Shown here: in pieces, positions 1 to 9,720 of the stretch | Layout of the letters: every line of letters starts with the position of its first letter | Numbering within the stretch: the first letter of the stretch is position 1 | Source of the DNA: Chara braunii | Taxonomy: Eukaryota > Streptophyta > Charophyceae > Charales > Characeae | Length of the DNA stretch: 31,554 bases | Assembly (NCBI GenBank): GCA_003427395.1 | Contig: BFEA01000658.1 | Location: 67,735 to 99,288 of the forward strand | Reading direction: 5' to 3' | Made by a program: the position numbers and the translations under genes | The notes under the pieces: generated by a model | Told to the model about the DNA's origin: nothing | Database searches by the model: none | The model's input: the letters and a program-made list of their open reading frames with translations, nothing else

Positions 1-34
1 CCGACAAGAGCCGTTGCCACCTGTGCTGCTCTTG
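1..34. repeat. 34-bp terminal direct repeat, left copy (artefact)
   Basis: These 34 bases are identical to the last 34 bases of the window (31521-31554). The copy is followed by two bases and then by a synthetic junction adapter. I read it as sequence from the far end of a mate-pair fragment assembled onto this end of the contig, not as a viral or plasmid terminal repeat. Confidence 0.9.
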
Positions 35-36
35 TG

Positions 37-74
37 CTGTCTCTTATACACATCTAGATGTGTATAAGAGACAG
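37..74. other. Nextera/Tn5 mate-pair junction adapter (synthetic contamination)
   Basis: Positions 37-55 read CTGTCTCTTATACACATCT and 56-74 read AGATGTGTATAAGAGACAG. These are the two orientations of the 19-bp hyperactive Tn5 mosaic end used in Nextera tagmentation. Joined head to head they form the 38-bp circularisation junction of mate-pair libraries. The sequence is a perfect palindrome and not a natural genomic feature. Bases left and right of it need not be neighbours in the genome. Confidence 0.98.
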
Positions 75-630
75 GCCCTCTCCCATGACCCCCAATAACC
101 CCACCCGTCGGACATTAATGAACTCCCAGGCTCCTAGAACCCCAAAACGACCCCAACAAGTGGCACGACCCAACCCCTAACCTTTGAAAAACTCCAACCA
201 CCCTTGCTACCCCCCCTCAACTGCATCACCCCACACCACGTGTCCACACAGACCGCTGAGAACACACAACGTCACCCTCTTCCCCCTACCCCCCCTCAAC
301 TAACGACACAGCCCCTGTTGTGCCAAACAACACAACCCCCCCTTACGGCTGAGTACCCCCCAAATTGCCCCAATGTCCTTGCATACCCATTCTTTGTCAA
401 ACATAGGCATATGTGAAATTTCACTTGCAAGTGCAACATGTCATTGTCAGAAAGATATACCATCAACAAAGTATTGTGCAACACCAACATTTGTCCAACA
501 ATAAAAGTGAGTATATTAGTCTGTATAAATAAATTCAACAATTTTAAAACCAAAAACACCCAACTCCGCATGCAAAAAAAACGAAAAAAAAGCGAAAAAA
601 AACAACATAAAATAAAGACAATGACAAAAA
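75..630. other. C/A-rich non-coding stretch, no gene seen
   Basis: The first 280 bases are C- and A-rich with several runs of five to seven C. The rest turns AT-rich with A-runs around 566-608. The short open frames in both strands are low-complexity and match no family I know. Confidence 0.6.
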
Positions 631-740
631 TGGACATGAAAGGTCGTGAAGTACTCGTCAGTGAAATCACACATGAAAAATGTAATGGACATGAAAGGTC
701 ATGTAGTACCAGTCACTGATATCACACATGAAAAATGTAA
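631..740. repeat. Diverged 55-bp tandem duplication
   Basis: Two units, 631-685 and 686-740, each start with TGGACATGAAAGGTC and end with CACACATGAAAAATGTAA. They differ at several positions in between, so the duplication is not recent. A further AT-rich gene-free stretch runs to about 1000 and includes an A-run at 839-851. Confidence 0.85.
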
Positions 741-1000
741 CATAATACAATGTATCCCTCCTACTAATGGCACTCGATGACAAAGATTTGAATAGGCCTC
801 AACATGAAAGAAGAACGAGAAAGCTGAAGGTCGCTAGGAAAAAAAAAAAAACAGTACTCTACAAGTTGTGCAGACGGTGCCGAAATACTATACGGCGACT
901 AACGGTGCCGTATTGACTTCCTATACCAAAGACTGAAAAAAAAGAAAAAAGAAGGAAACTGCAACTGCAGTACACACACTACCTAACAATACTAACATAA

Positions 1001-3360
1001 GATAGTCTGACCAAACAATTGGGAGCACATTCCAGGACGAAGTAGCGTGCAGGTAGAGGAAAGGGGAGTGCTGGCGTCATGGTCATCAACCCCTCTTCCC
1101 CTTCCTGCGCTGCCTCCCCGTACCCCCTCGAGTTTCGGATGTCGACCTCCCCCTCCGTCGTGCGGGTGAAGACGTCTGCGCAGCAGCGCGTCTCGTAGCA
1201 TGCGTCGGTGGAGGAGGTGGGGGCTCATCATCGCCGTCGCCGTAGTCGTCGCTATTACCGCCCTCCCTCTCCTTCTCACTCGCCTCACCCTCATACTCCT
1301 CGTCCTCCTCCCACACTGGCAGCGCCGTCTCAGGATCGTCCTCCTCGATGGTGACAGGGCCGCTTCCCTTCCTCACCCGAACAACCCTCTTACTGGCCTG
1401 TGCAACCGTCTCCTGTCAACAGGATCCATAAGGCATACGCAAGCCCACTGCCCCCAAAAACTCTCCAAGTACAGCGCCTCCCTTTGCAGGCACGGGGCGT
1501 GGACGAGGCGCTCCACACTTGCCTGGAGTCTGCTCCTGCACAACACGTGTCGTTGCTCTCAAAGCTTGCTTCAAGCTCGAGGTGGACACTCCTCTGCCGC
1601 ACCCAGCTGGGGTTCACAACCTGCCGCTGCAATCTCCCTCGCTGTGGTCGTTCCGGTGCCGCGGTCTCCCAAACCTGTCTGACGGCATGCAGTGTGCTCC
1701 GTGACCCGGCAGGCGCAATCCACGTCTATGTCCGTCCTCCCGAAAAATGTTGTGTCGTGCATAAGCGGCCCAACTGCTATCGTGTCACAAATCCTTGATC
1801 TCCCGGGCGTGGATGGGGATCGAGCGCTTGGCCGAAGGGTGACGACGATGGATCCCCCTCATGTGGTCTAGGAGGAGGGGGTGGCGTATCTCCTGTACTT
1901 GGCGCTCCTTGCAGGCCCCTCAAAACCCCTGGAACGTCTGCCCTGCTACCTCCTGTTGAGGTATACCTGGATCATACTGGCAGCACGGGGGCCCATGGAA
2001 CTGAAGGGATGCTCTGCCATGGGGGATGAAGTGCGACGCTACTAAATATCCGCCGATCCAGCCGAGTCACATCGCACGAAGAGGCCGCCGCTAGCTCCTT
2101 TGCATCCAATGGATGATCTGCCTCCTGTGGAGCTGGGGTTAAGGAGCTGGAGGAGACACCACCGCCTCCGTCCCCGAATTCTCGATAATAACCGGTGGCA
2201 CATCATGCACTGCCAGCTCTGGCAGCTGCGAACTTGGGGCTGTTGCCAAGTGCAGGCCCGATAACAAGATGACTGAACCCGTCTCTATCTCCTCAACTAT
2301 GGGCGGTGCGTCGCCAGCCCCCCCATGTCGCCCCTGTCCGCCCTCCATAGCCTCCTCCACCGTCTGTGGCCCACCCTCCATAGCCTCCTCCACCTCTAGT
2401 GCCGTGGCCTCCATAGCCTCCTGCGTCTCTTGTGCCCCACCCTGCCCACCATCTCTTCTCCTCTCTCCATGCCTGCACTCATCCAAGGCTCATGCCAAAT
2501 CCTGAGCATGTGGGTCGTTGCATGCCGTCCGTCGAACCCTCTCTTGCTCCATGATGTCGCGTGCCGCAATGGGAGACTTCGCCGTCGTCCTCTCTCAAGG
2601 ACCGGGTCCCCATCTTTGATGGCGCCCGATCCGTGATGGTGCCCGATCCGTGGATGCCGCCCCGCCGCAACAAAGGGGAGCACCCATCGACATGTCATAC
2701 TCGAAGTGGGTGCCCATCTCTGAACGCGGCCACCCTGTGGGTGGAGACATCCTGGACTCCCTCGGCACCCCTGGGGTGAGACCCTCCACGACCGGATCAA
2801 TCCCCTCCGTGATAAACTGCTGCACGAGGCGGTCGAGGTGCTGCTCGTCGCCCTCTGTGGCATCCTCAGCATCGTGCTCCATGGCTACATCCTCCACCAT
2901 TGCTCGTGCGGCTACCTCCTCCTTCCATTGCTGCTGCAGCTGGTGCCTCCTCGTTCACTGCTGCTGCTGCTGCGACCCTCTCCTCCACTGCTGCTGCTGC
3001 TGCTGCTGCCTCCTCCTTCTTCACGAACCGTGCTGTCTCCTCCACTCCTCCTGCTCCTATCTCCTCCGCTTGTCTTGCCCCCCCCTCGTCTTGCCCCCCC
3101 CCCCCTCGTCCTTCGTTGTGGCGTGGTGGCCCCTCTCCGCCTCCAAGGACCTCGAGGAAGGTGAGCGTAACCTCAGCTGGCGGACCACCGCAGATCTCTG
3201 CGCAAGTCCATGCTGAGGCAAGGAGGATGCCAACTCCTCCGTCTCTGCCGCTGCTGAGGGCGGCTCATGTGGCCAGATGGGGCAGAACTCGGAGTAGGAG
3301 GTGGTGGCATTGGTGAGTGTCGCCTCGCTGGAGTAGGAGTCGTCATCTGGGCCCCTGTGC
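1001..3360 (-). other. GC-rich low-complexity block with acidic minus-strand frames; no gene recognised
   Basis: Minus-strand frames here (for example 1086-1376, 2139-2486, 2595-2900 and 3057-3362) encode short peptides rich in Glu, Asp, Gly, Pro and Arg. They are broken by stops and frame changes. Three 33-bp units starting at 2343, 2376 and 2409 encode repeated E-E-A-M-E-type peptides on the minus strand. CTG runs lie at 2958-2973 and 2988-3009. The block lies just downstream of the hAT transposase remnant in its reading direction. It may hold remains of acidic C-terminal tails of such transposases, but that is inference. No catalytic or structural motif is visible. Confidence 0.4.
2343..2441. 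repeat. Three 33-bp tandem units
   Basis: The core CTCCATAGCCTCCT recurs at 2343, 2376 and 2409 with a constant 33-bp spacing, equal to 11 codons. The intervening sequence is similar but not identical. The period is divisible by three and the minus strand stays open, which suggests the units grew inside a coding region. Confidence 0.8.
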
Positions 3361-3732
3361 ACCCCATGCTTGAATGAGAGCCCCCGACTCTATCGTCACG
3401 TACATGTCCCGTGGAACCCGAAAGCGTCCCCAAAACCCTCGCTCTCCCCCCATCATCTCCCTCTTCGTGCGGTCCGCTGCCCGCCGTGTGGTGTGTGTCC
3501 TCGTCTCCGCGTCGTTGGCGTCCTTGTGCGTCTTGTCGATCTCGCAGGGAATGGGGAGCATGGGGTCATCTACTGCCTCGGGTGCCCGCTCGTCCCCCGA
3601 GTCATCGTCCCTGGGGTAGGGACAAAAGATGGTAGCACGTCTACCAAAGACAAAAGATGGTAGCACGTCTACCAAAAACGGCCTCAACAGGTTGTGCAGC
3701 AATCCCAATGGGATCGCACGTGATAAGTGCAA
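3343..3732 (-). pseudogene. Acidic tail-like frame downstream of hAT transposase
   Basis: A minus-strand frame of about 129 codons carries an acidic stretch (D-D-D-S-G-D-E-R), then a basic T-R-R-A-A-D-R-T-K-R segment, then an aromatic-rich end (G-F-W-G-R-F-R-V-P). It begins about 35 bases after the stop that ends the hAT dimerisation frame. It could be a displaced C-terminal tail of the same transposase, reached by a frame change. A 28-bp tandem duplication (3621-3676) lies inside it. I do not recognise a domain, and its status as real coding sequence is uncertain. Confidence 0.3.
3621..3676. repeat. Perfect 28-bp tandem duplication
   Basis: The unit beginning GACAAAAGATGGTAGCACGT occupies 3621-3648 and repeats exactly at 3649-3676. 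Its 28-bp length is not a multiple of three and so breaks any frame through it. Confidence 0.95.
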
Positions 3733-4129
3733 CTTGTTCGGCGATCTCCCGCTCCGTCATCCCTCTTCACGTGTCTGTGCGCACCAGCTCCACCTCGAGT
3801 CCTACCTGGCAGTTGAGCATGCATTCGTCTTGCTGCCATGGGAGCACATAACCGCATCCTGCCTGCCGATGCTTTGTCAACCGCACATTTGTGGTGATCT
3901 CAACGATCTGCACGACCTTCTCGAAGGCTAACCTGTTGTGCTTCTTCGTGTGGATGCCCTCGTGGACCACCCAGTTCCTCTCGGCTGGCGAGGCGTAGGA
4001 CCACATGTGCATCACACGAAGAGCGCAACGCTGCAACCTTGGCGCGTCCGCCCCGAAGTGGAACCACCAAGACGCACACTCGGTTGTCTTAGCATCAGCG
4101 CTACACACGCGCCCAGGAGCACGCCATCC

Positions 4130-4130
<1 letters not shown>

Positions 4131-4206
<76 letters not shown>
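4131..4206. repeat. 76-nt poly(C) homopolymer
   Basis: An uninterrupted run of 76 C (poly-G on the minus strand) lies inside the hAT dimerisation region, between the segments encoding F-H-M-Q-Q-G-R-F-G and S-W-W-F-H-F-G-A. On the minus strand it would read as polyglycine. Runs this long are poorly handled by short-read assembly, so the length is uncertain. Confidence 0.95.
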
Positions 4207-4208
<2 letters not shown>

Positions 4209-4440
4209 GTCACCAAACCTACCTTGCTGCATGTGAAAGTCCTCGAATTGCTGAAAGGCAACGAGGTACTTCGCACCGTCCAACTTGAAACAGGTGTGCG
4301 GCATAATATACCTCTTGGATTGCATGACAAGCCAAGCAACGTACGCCTCCACCTTGCCTAAAGAACAACGAACGTGTGGCCTACGAGGGTTCAGTAAGAA
4401 CCCTACGCAGTGAGCCGGCTCAAGCATGTGGTGTGTGCGG

Positions 4441-4538
4441 GCTTGCACACGCCTAATGATCCGGTCCGTGAAGGACTCGCACAACGAGGGCTTGCACACG
4501 CCTAATGATCCGGTCCGTGAAGGACTCGCACAACGAGG
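4441..4538. repeat. Perfect 49-bp tandem duplication in the hAT pseudogene
   Basis: The 49-bp unit starting GCTTGCACACGCCTAATGAT at 4441 repeats exactly from 4490. It duplicates the minus-strand segment encoding E-S-F-T-D-R-I-I-R-R-V-Q-A. Because 49 is not a multiple of three, it shifts the transposase frame. Confidence 0.95.
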
Positions 4539-5200
4539 GGCTGCATGCGTCCTTCAAGGTGGACAAGATCCTGTACCCACTCGACCACGAGGGGCATGAA
4601 CTGCCCTCCACGATCCATCCGCTTGAGCAACTGCATGATGGGCTCCATGACATCGGCGAAGGCAGCGACCCTTTGCCACTAAGGATCCCATCTGATCTGT
4701 TGTCGTACGCAACGCGCCATGTCACGCACGTCGGCGGACCATGGGATAAAAGCAAAAGTCGGCGAGTCCTCCCCTCGCATCATGCCCTGCAAAGTGTCTT
4801 GCAAAGACGTCAACCTTTCCATCATTGAGTAAATAGACGCAAACCGCGTCTCGCAGGAAAGAACAAGCCCTATGTTGGGGTTGCACCTCCTGAAAAAAGA
4901 AAGGGCGGGCTGGTGAGTTTTGAAAAACACCACCAGCACACGAGTGCGTGATCGTGTCTACAAACGCGTCGAAACTTGTCCCCATGTCTGACAACAATTT
5001 GTTACAGACATTGTCAAACATGGACGGAGCATGGGAGCCACTTAACCCGCCTCGGTGCAAGCGGCATGGTCGCCGAGGCCATCGCCCTTGCAGCCTTCAC
5101 GTACACAGAAGCGGAGGTAGTGCATATCGTATTGACTTGCTGGGGCCCACCAAACTTGAACTCGTTCAAGATGGTCACCCATATCAGAAGGACGTGCCTC

Positions 5201-5573
5201 GCGCGGTGCCTTGTAGCCGTTTGTTGCCGTCCTTGCTCCCACTCCGCTGTCGCTGCTGCGTGCGAGAGGAAGCATTTCTCTCTATTTTGCGCACGAGAGG
5301 GAGCGCCTCTCTCTATCTATGTCCGCCTCTCTCGTCTCTCTCTCTTCTCTCTGTTGTGCGCGCGCGTTGCACGTGTTCTGTCACTTGTTTGTGGCCTTGA
5401 GACATATGGTCTCGCGCGGCAAATGAAGTGATGCGATGTGAAATGGCCAAATTTATAGCCGTTTCACGTTGGCCCCCAGCATCTTCCCCAATATCCCCGA
5501 AAAGGCCATGCACACGTCGGCCCCTACTGGAGCCTGTTTCTTTTTTTCTTTTTTTTTTAAAGTAAAAAAGATA
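5201..5573. other. Pyrimidine-rich stretch, no gene seen
   Basis: CT-rich sequence with imperfect CTCT and CGCG runs at about 5275-5365 and a T-rich tract at 5538-5559. It lies upstream (minus sense) of the hAT remnant, where the transposase N-terminus would be expected, but no such domain is recognisable. Confidence 0.5.
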
Positions 5574-5629
5574 TCTGAGGGCATGAGGTGGTACCCAATA
5601 ACCTTCTGTACCACCCCCATGCCCTCAGA
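5574..5629. repeat. Inverted repeat with 21-22 bp arms
   Basis: Left arm 5574-5594 begins TCTGAGGGCATG and right arm 5608-5629 ends CATGCCCTCAGA. The two pair along nearly their whole length with one mismatch or bulge and a 13-nt loop. It could be a transposon end, a small foldback relic or a transcribed hairpin. No target duplication was identified. Confidence 0.8.
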
Positions 5630-6200
5630 ACCCCCGTACCCCCCACCAACCGTGCGAATATCGAATTCACGGATCCCGTTTTTTCTCGTCTAACGGGTGG
5701 TTAAATGGGGATTCGACACGAATTCAACCCGCAGAACCCGCGTTGAATCGGATTTTGGACACATAGCATATTGCACTATGATGAGGATGGTTGCAGGATA
5801 GATCACATGCGCAATAGAGAAAGAGGGAGTGTCGAGAGGGGCGAGGCCGAAGAGTGTTCATGGAGGCTAGTGTGAAGGATGGTCCCAAGATGCTAGACCT
5901 GTGGGGCCACATAGTGGAAAGGGATGGGGCAAAGCTAGGTTGTGAGTGCACGGTAAGGAGATGGGCATTGGTATGAGGGGGGAGTAAGCAGTGTGACATT
6001 GTTCTAGTATGAGAGGCAGTTGTCCTTTTTAAATGTCGGCCGCTGAGTTAAGTCTGTGACTGACATAGACTGAAGAAATGTGTTGTATACTTTGTTGGGT
6101 CTGTGTTCTCGAGTTCATGACGGTGATCAGCATGCCTTTGCTGAAGGATCGAGTTTGTGTCTAACACGCTTCTTTTGCGTTCATGTTTGTGGACATGCAG
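5630..6200 (+). other. Non-coding stretch ending in a splice acceptor
   Basis: No family is recognisable in this stretch. It ends in CATGCAG at 6194-6200, directly before the RRM exon. I therefore take at least its right part as the 3' end of an intron whose upstream exon is not in this window or was not recognised. Confidence 0.6.
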
Positions 6201-6344
6201 GCCCTCCTGGTGCAAACCTTTTCATTTACCATATACCTCCAGAATTCGGTGACCATGACCTTAATACTGCCTTTTCCACTTTCGGAAACGTCATCAGTGC
6301 AAAGGTTTTCGTTGACAAGAACACTGGATTGAGCAAATGCTTTG
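6201..6344 (+). CDS. BRN1-like: CELF/Bruno-like RNA-binding protein, exon with first half of RRM3
   Basis: This 144-bp exon encodes (G)[17 protein letters not shown], then [11 protein letters not shown] and S-K-C-F. This is the first half of the third RNA-recognition motif of CELF/Bruno-type proteins, including RNP2 (L-F-I-Y-H-I). The acceptor AG is at 6199-6200 and the donor GTAAGT at 6345-6350. The first glycine codon is split, with one base in the preceding exon, and the last glycine codon is split after its first G. Family knowledge: CELF/BRN proteins have three RRMs, the third at the C-terminus, and bind U/GU-rich 3' UTR elements to control mRNA decay, translation or splicing; Arabidopsis BRN1/BRN2 repress SOC1 mRNA. 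RRM1, RRM2 and the linker were not found, so the gene is partial. The exon is undamaged. Confidence 0.93.
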
Positions 6345-6615
6345 GTAAGTAGAAATGCGTCCTTCCATACAGGGAAGGCATTTTGCATGGGAAAACTGTC
6401 CTTCAAAGGTGAAAAATTGAAACTTGATTTGTGTGGTGTTTGACTTTCCAACAGACTATCGTCTCCAATTTTGAGTCTAGATAGAGCAAGAATTATGGTA
6501 CGTTGTATTTGGGTGAAGATGGTAGTTATTTGCAATCCTGTGGAGAAGTTGCCAAGTATGGTAGCCCTATCCTTCTGTGGAAATTTGGCCTGTGTTTTAC
6601 GTGCAGCTCTCGCAC

Positions 6616-6735
6616 AGCAAGTCTTTGATATGTAGCAACAGTAATGTGCGTGTGTATAATGACTCCAGAAAACTTAGCAAGTCTTCTGATATATAGCAAC
6701 AGTAATGTTCGTGTGTATATTGACTCAAGAAAACT
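6616..6735. repeat. 60-bp tandem duplication (diverged)
   Basis: Units 6616-6675 and 6676-6735 both begin AGCAAGTCTT and share the TAGCAACAGTAATGT core, with a few substitutions. They lie inside the intron. Confidence 0.9.
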
Positions 6736-6832
6736 ATGTTATGAAGTCTCGACTCTCAAGTCTCAAGTACAGTGTGTATATTGACTCAAGAAAACTATGT
6801 TATGAAGTCTCGACTCTCAAGTCTCAAGTACA
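6711..6832. repeat. Perfect 61-bp tandem duplication
   Basis: Unit 6711-6771 starts GTGTGTATATTGACTCAAGA and repeats exactly at 6772-6832. It overlaps the end of the older 60-bp duplication, so two rounds of duplication occurred at one site. Confidence 0.95.
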
Positions 6833-7848
6833 GGGTACAAAGAGTGTCGCGGGCCACACTCAATGCAGCATGTTTGGTTATTTGTCCGTTATAGGCGATC
6901 ACAGTGTTTGGTTATTTGTCCATTGTAAGAAAAGTGGCGTGATGTTGTAGTGCTGAGATAACTATCGACTATGGTAGAAAACAACCTTGTTGTTATCGTC
7001 TTTTTCAATGAATATTGTTACTCAGACGAGGGTAATACGTGCTGACCTCATTTCTTTTGCACCCATGTTTTTCCTTCTCTTCTGTAGGCAATGCATACAT
7101 CACGTTATTAATTGACAAACCCACGGAGGTGTCATGGCATTTTCGGTCTTTTGCAGACACAAAGCTGATGGTTTTCCTATTATAATGAGGGTGCAGATTC
7201 TCCAGCGTGGTTCGACTGCGGAATGTTCACCTGAAGCAACAGAACATTGTCATTGTAAACTATGGAATGTGAAAGTCTGCCTTTGACTGACTTGGGTGAT
7301 AGATTTTTAATTTTTAATTTATTTATTTTTTTCGTGGAAAACTGTTTTTTTTTTTTTTTTGGACGGAATTAACCGGATGAACCACTGCAGCAACTAAGAA
7401 CAAGCATGTACACCTACCCAGAGAATTGAGTAAGAGCGGGTTATAGGTCATGGCATTTTGTTTTTGTTTCCCCTTTTATTGTCAGGATGGGTAATTTACG
7501 TGCTTTGCTGCCTGCCTTTGGATGTGGTAGCCATCTCTCCGGCTCCCCAAAGCTTAGCCTATGGCTATTCGTAAGGATGCTCAGTTGTTTTGCAAAAGTG
7601 TGGATTGTCTCGGTTCTGATGTGTTATTGCCAGCTCTGAACTGGAAGAAGAAAAGTATCAGAGACAAAAGTGTGGATTGTCTCAGCTCCCCAAGGCTTAG
7701 CCTATGGCTATAAGTAAACAAGTATGAGAACATTGAGAAGTGGCATGTTTCCAGTGTTGAATTGGAAGGTGAGTTGTGCAGTAGATCCTGACAAAGAACA
7801 CGGACGGGCCATTGTCCACTGTCCTTTTGTGTGTGTGAATGGCATCAG

Positions 7849-7976
7849 GGTTTGTGAGTTATGATTCACCAGACGCTGCACAAGCTGCAATTGCAACGAT
7901 GAACGGTTTCCAGATCGGAGGAAGAAGGCTAAAAGTGCAGCTGAAGAGAGACAAAAATCAGAACAAGCCCTACTGA
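7849..7976 (+). CDS. BRN1-like: CELF/Bruno-like RNA-binding protein, terminal coding exon
   Basis: This 128-bp exon completes RRM3. After the split glycine it encodes F-V-S-Y-D-S-P (end of RNP1), an [12 protein letters not shown] helix, [13 protein letters not shown], and the C-terminal N-Q-N-K-P-Y followed by TGA at 7974-7976. A chain ending K-P-Y right after RRM3 is typical of plant BRN and animal CELF proteins. With the previous exon it gives about 90 residues of uninterrupted RRM with both RNP motifs. There is no frame disruption, so the gene is probably functional. The acceptor AG is at 7847-7848. I cannot tell BRN1 from BRN2 orthology from this fragment. Confidence 0.93.
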
Positions 7977-8850
7977 GGTGGGGGTGAAGGTGGAGTAGGA
8001 CAGCTAGGCGTGGCGTGGTCGCAGCGGTTGCAGTTATGGACACGGAATCAGGGTGGATCATGATGATGCGACACCTCTGGGGCTGATTGAATTTTTAGAG
8101 GGCATTCCTTGCTTTAATTTTGTGGTTAACTGTATTTCTGGTTTTGGATCATGTGATGTGTACATTGTGGATCTTGTCTAAACCCGGTACAGAAGAACTG
8201 TAGGGCGAGGTGGGAGAGGAGGCAAAACGGCGGCAAGATTCATTGCCCTGGTTTAGGGCTCATCTGTTTTCACGTCTTAGGTACTGGTGCCTGAAAACAG
8301 CGAGAAATGGAATCCCTGTTATGCTCTGGTGGTAGGTGGATTGCAGCACCTGTGGGAGAAAAGCGGTAGGTGGCAGTCGCATTGAAGAGTGGGGCTGGGA
8401 GTAAGGGAGGCAACCACATGGCCAACAAAAGGGTGTCGGCCACAGCATAGTGGAATGCAGCTTTGAAGGCAATCACCTAGCCACCATTCACTTAACCTTT
8501 TCCCTCCCCAACCTTGCCTCCATACCCTGCAGCGCTGCAGCATTTCTTCTTTTTCCTTGCTGCTTTCTGATGCTGCTCGGCATCCCTACCTACCTCTGAG
8601 CGGAAGGAATTTGTGAAAGGTGGTGATTTTATTGTGACCCCTGCACGGTCAGCAAGGGGATGTCGTGCCATGTGAATCCCTTTTTCAGGCTGTATCTTTG
8701 CCTTGGCATTGTCTGACTGGATGGATGTAGACATGGCTATTCTCTCTCCCCATTTTGTGGGTCATAGTGTTGGACCTAGGTGGTGTCATTCTGAGGCGTG
8801 ATCATTTCAAGAATTGTGCGGCGTCGTTGGCATGTATGCACTCATCTTTG
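7977..8850 (+). other. Probable 3' UTR and downstream flank of the CELF/BRN-like gene
   Basis: This follows the TGA directly. TG- and T-rich segments (about 8095-8180) resemble plant 3' UTR and polyadenylation regions, but no canonical AATAAA is seen close by and the transcript end cannot be placed. No further coding exon is recognised. Confidence 0.45.
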
Positions 8851-8878
8851 AAGATTTTCAAACCAGTTTTCTCTGCAC

Positions 8879-8880
<2 letters not shown>

Positions 8881-8962
<82 letters not shown>
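8881..8962. repeat. (GT)n microsatellite
   Basis: About 82 bases of GT dinucleotides interrupted by two GC steps. Open frames through it give Val-Cys repeats and are not genes. Confidence 0.97.
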
Positions 8963-8963
<1 letters not shown>

Positions 8964-9344
8964 TCAATTTGTTTTTAGCATGTTATCTTTCTACTTGTCA
9001 AGTTGGTCTTGTGTTACTCAGTATTGGTCAAACTTCTATCTGGGGGGTGAGCTGGAATCACCCAAGTTTTCCTAATCTGAAGGGTACTGTTTTTTCTTGA
9101 ATGGGGAAGCGGTGGCTTTCAGGGGGTTGAGTTTGTCGGAGTATACAAGTTTGATAGTGTGACCTGTTGTATGTTAAAGTGTGTTGTTTTTGTGAAACCA
9201 GTTTTTTCCAGGCCTCAAATCTTCTGGTGCAGTGAACGCATGAGGCTTTGTGGGGGCAGTGTGCATGTTGTGTGTGGAATTTGCATATTTGAATGCTTTA
9301 AAACCAGTTATTTTCTTTCTGTGTAGTTTGTGTGTGTGTGTGGA

Positions 9345-9368
9345 GGGGGGGGGGGGGGGGGGGGGGGG
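9345..9368. repeat. 24-nt poly(G) followed by short GA tract
   Basis: A run of G at 9345-9368 is flanked by TG repeats on the left and by GAGAGAGA to about 9388 on the right. More GT repeats lie at about 9430-9462. Confidence 0.95.
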
Positions 9369-9720
9369 AGGGGAGAGAGAGAGAGAGACCTGTTGTTGTT
9401 TTGTCTGTGTGTTTGTGCATATGTCCTTGTTTGTGTTTGTGTGTGTCCGTGTGTGTGTGTGTTGTGGCTGGGAGTGTGAGTGATACTTCTAAAAACCAGT
9501 CAAGTGGGTGAGGTGTCACTCTTTGTTGAGCGAAGAGGGGAAGAAGATGATGGGGGTATGCAGGTTTTTGTAGTGTGAGTGTGTGAAGTTGTGCTGTCGA
9601 TGTAAAACCAGTTTTTCCCGAATCCCAAATCTTTGGGCACGGGGAAGTTGTGCACGTGGCTTTCGTAAGGCAGTGTCCGTGTCGAAGTCCGACATGATCT
9701 CTGTGCACCTTGCTTGTGTG

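Larger units (their letters stand above)
3767..5200 (-). pseudogene. hAT-superfamily transposase pseudogene (DUF659-like region plus dimerisation domain)
   Basis: Read on the minus strand, pieces of a hAT transposase appear in order but in different frames. Near 5190-5060 is F-G-G-P-Q-Q-V-N-T-I-C-T-T-S-A-S-V, the DUF659-type catalytic-core motif. Near 5050-4990 is a W-L-P-C-S-V-H-V-C motif. From 4939 come V-V-F-F-K-T-H-Q-P-A-L-S-F-F and then E-T-R-F-A-S-I-Y-S-M-M-E-R-L. Near 4670-4560 is E-P-I-M-Q-L-L-K-R-M-D-R-G-G. From about 4450 comes L-E-P-A-H-C-V-G-F-L-L-N-P-R. After a poly(C) tract, 4110-3900 encodes the C-terminal hAT dimerisation signature (W-W-F-H-F-G-A, A-L-R-V, S-P-A-E-R-N-W, I-H-T-K-K-H-N-R-L). 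Family knowledge: hAT enzymes cut and paste DNA with 8-bp target duplications and dimerise through this domain. At least three frame changes, a 49-bp duplication and the homopolymer make it non-functional. The N-terminal BED finger and terminal inverted repeats were not found. Confidence 0.88.
6345..7848 (+). other. Phase-1 intron of the CELF/BRN-like gene
   Basis: A 1,504-bp intron runs from GTAAGT at 6345 to CATCAG at 7848. It joins the split glycine codon between K-C-F and F-V-S-Y of RNP1. It contains two overlapping tandem duplications (6616-6735 and 6711-6832), a T-run at about 7345-7360, and a repeated C-C-C-A-A-(A/G)-G-C-T-T-A-G-C-C-T-A-T-G-G-C motif near 7545 and 7686. No transposon coding sequence is seen. 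Confidence 0.9.
8855..9720. repeat. Diverged two-copy repeat of about 430 bp with GT and G microsatellites
   Basis: The core A-A-A-C-C-A-G-T-T occurs at about 8859, 9194, 9300 and 9604, with a related AAACCAGTCA at about 9489. The order AAACCAG, GT-tract, GGGGTGAG-like spacer, AAACCAGTTTTTCC, CAAATCTT is seen twice (about 8855-9293 and 9294-9720). This is an old tandem duplication in which the microsatellites expanded separately. Confidence 0.6.

Noticed and set aside
296-670. Minus-strand frame of 124 codons with a hydrophobic Phe-rich start
   Set aside because: The Phe run is read from A-runs on the plus strand. The frame covers part of the 55-bp repeat and has no family resemblance.
1390-1798. 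Overlapping frames on both strands with Cys- and Arg-rich peptides
   Set aside because: High GC content keeps several frames open at once, and none shows a recognisable domain.
3938-4361. Plus-strand proline-rich proteins across the poly(C) tract
   Set aside because: They are shadows of the homopolymer. The opposite strand carries clear hAT motifs on both sides.
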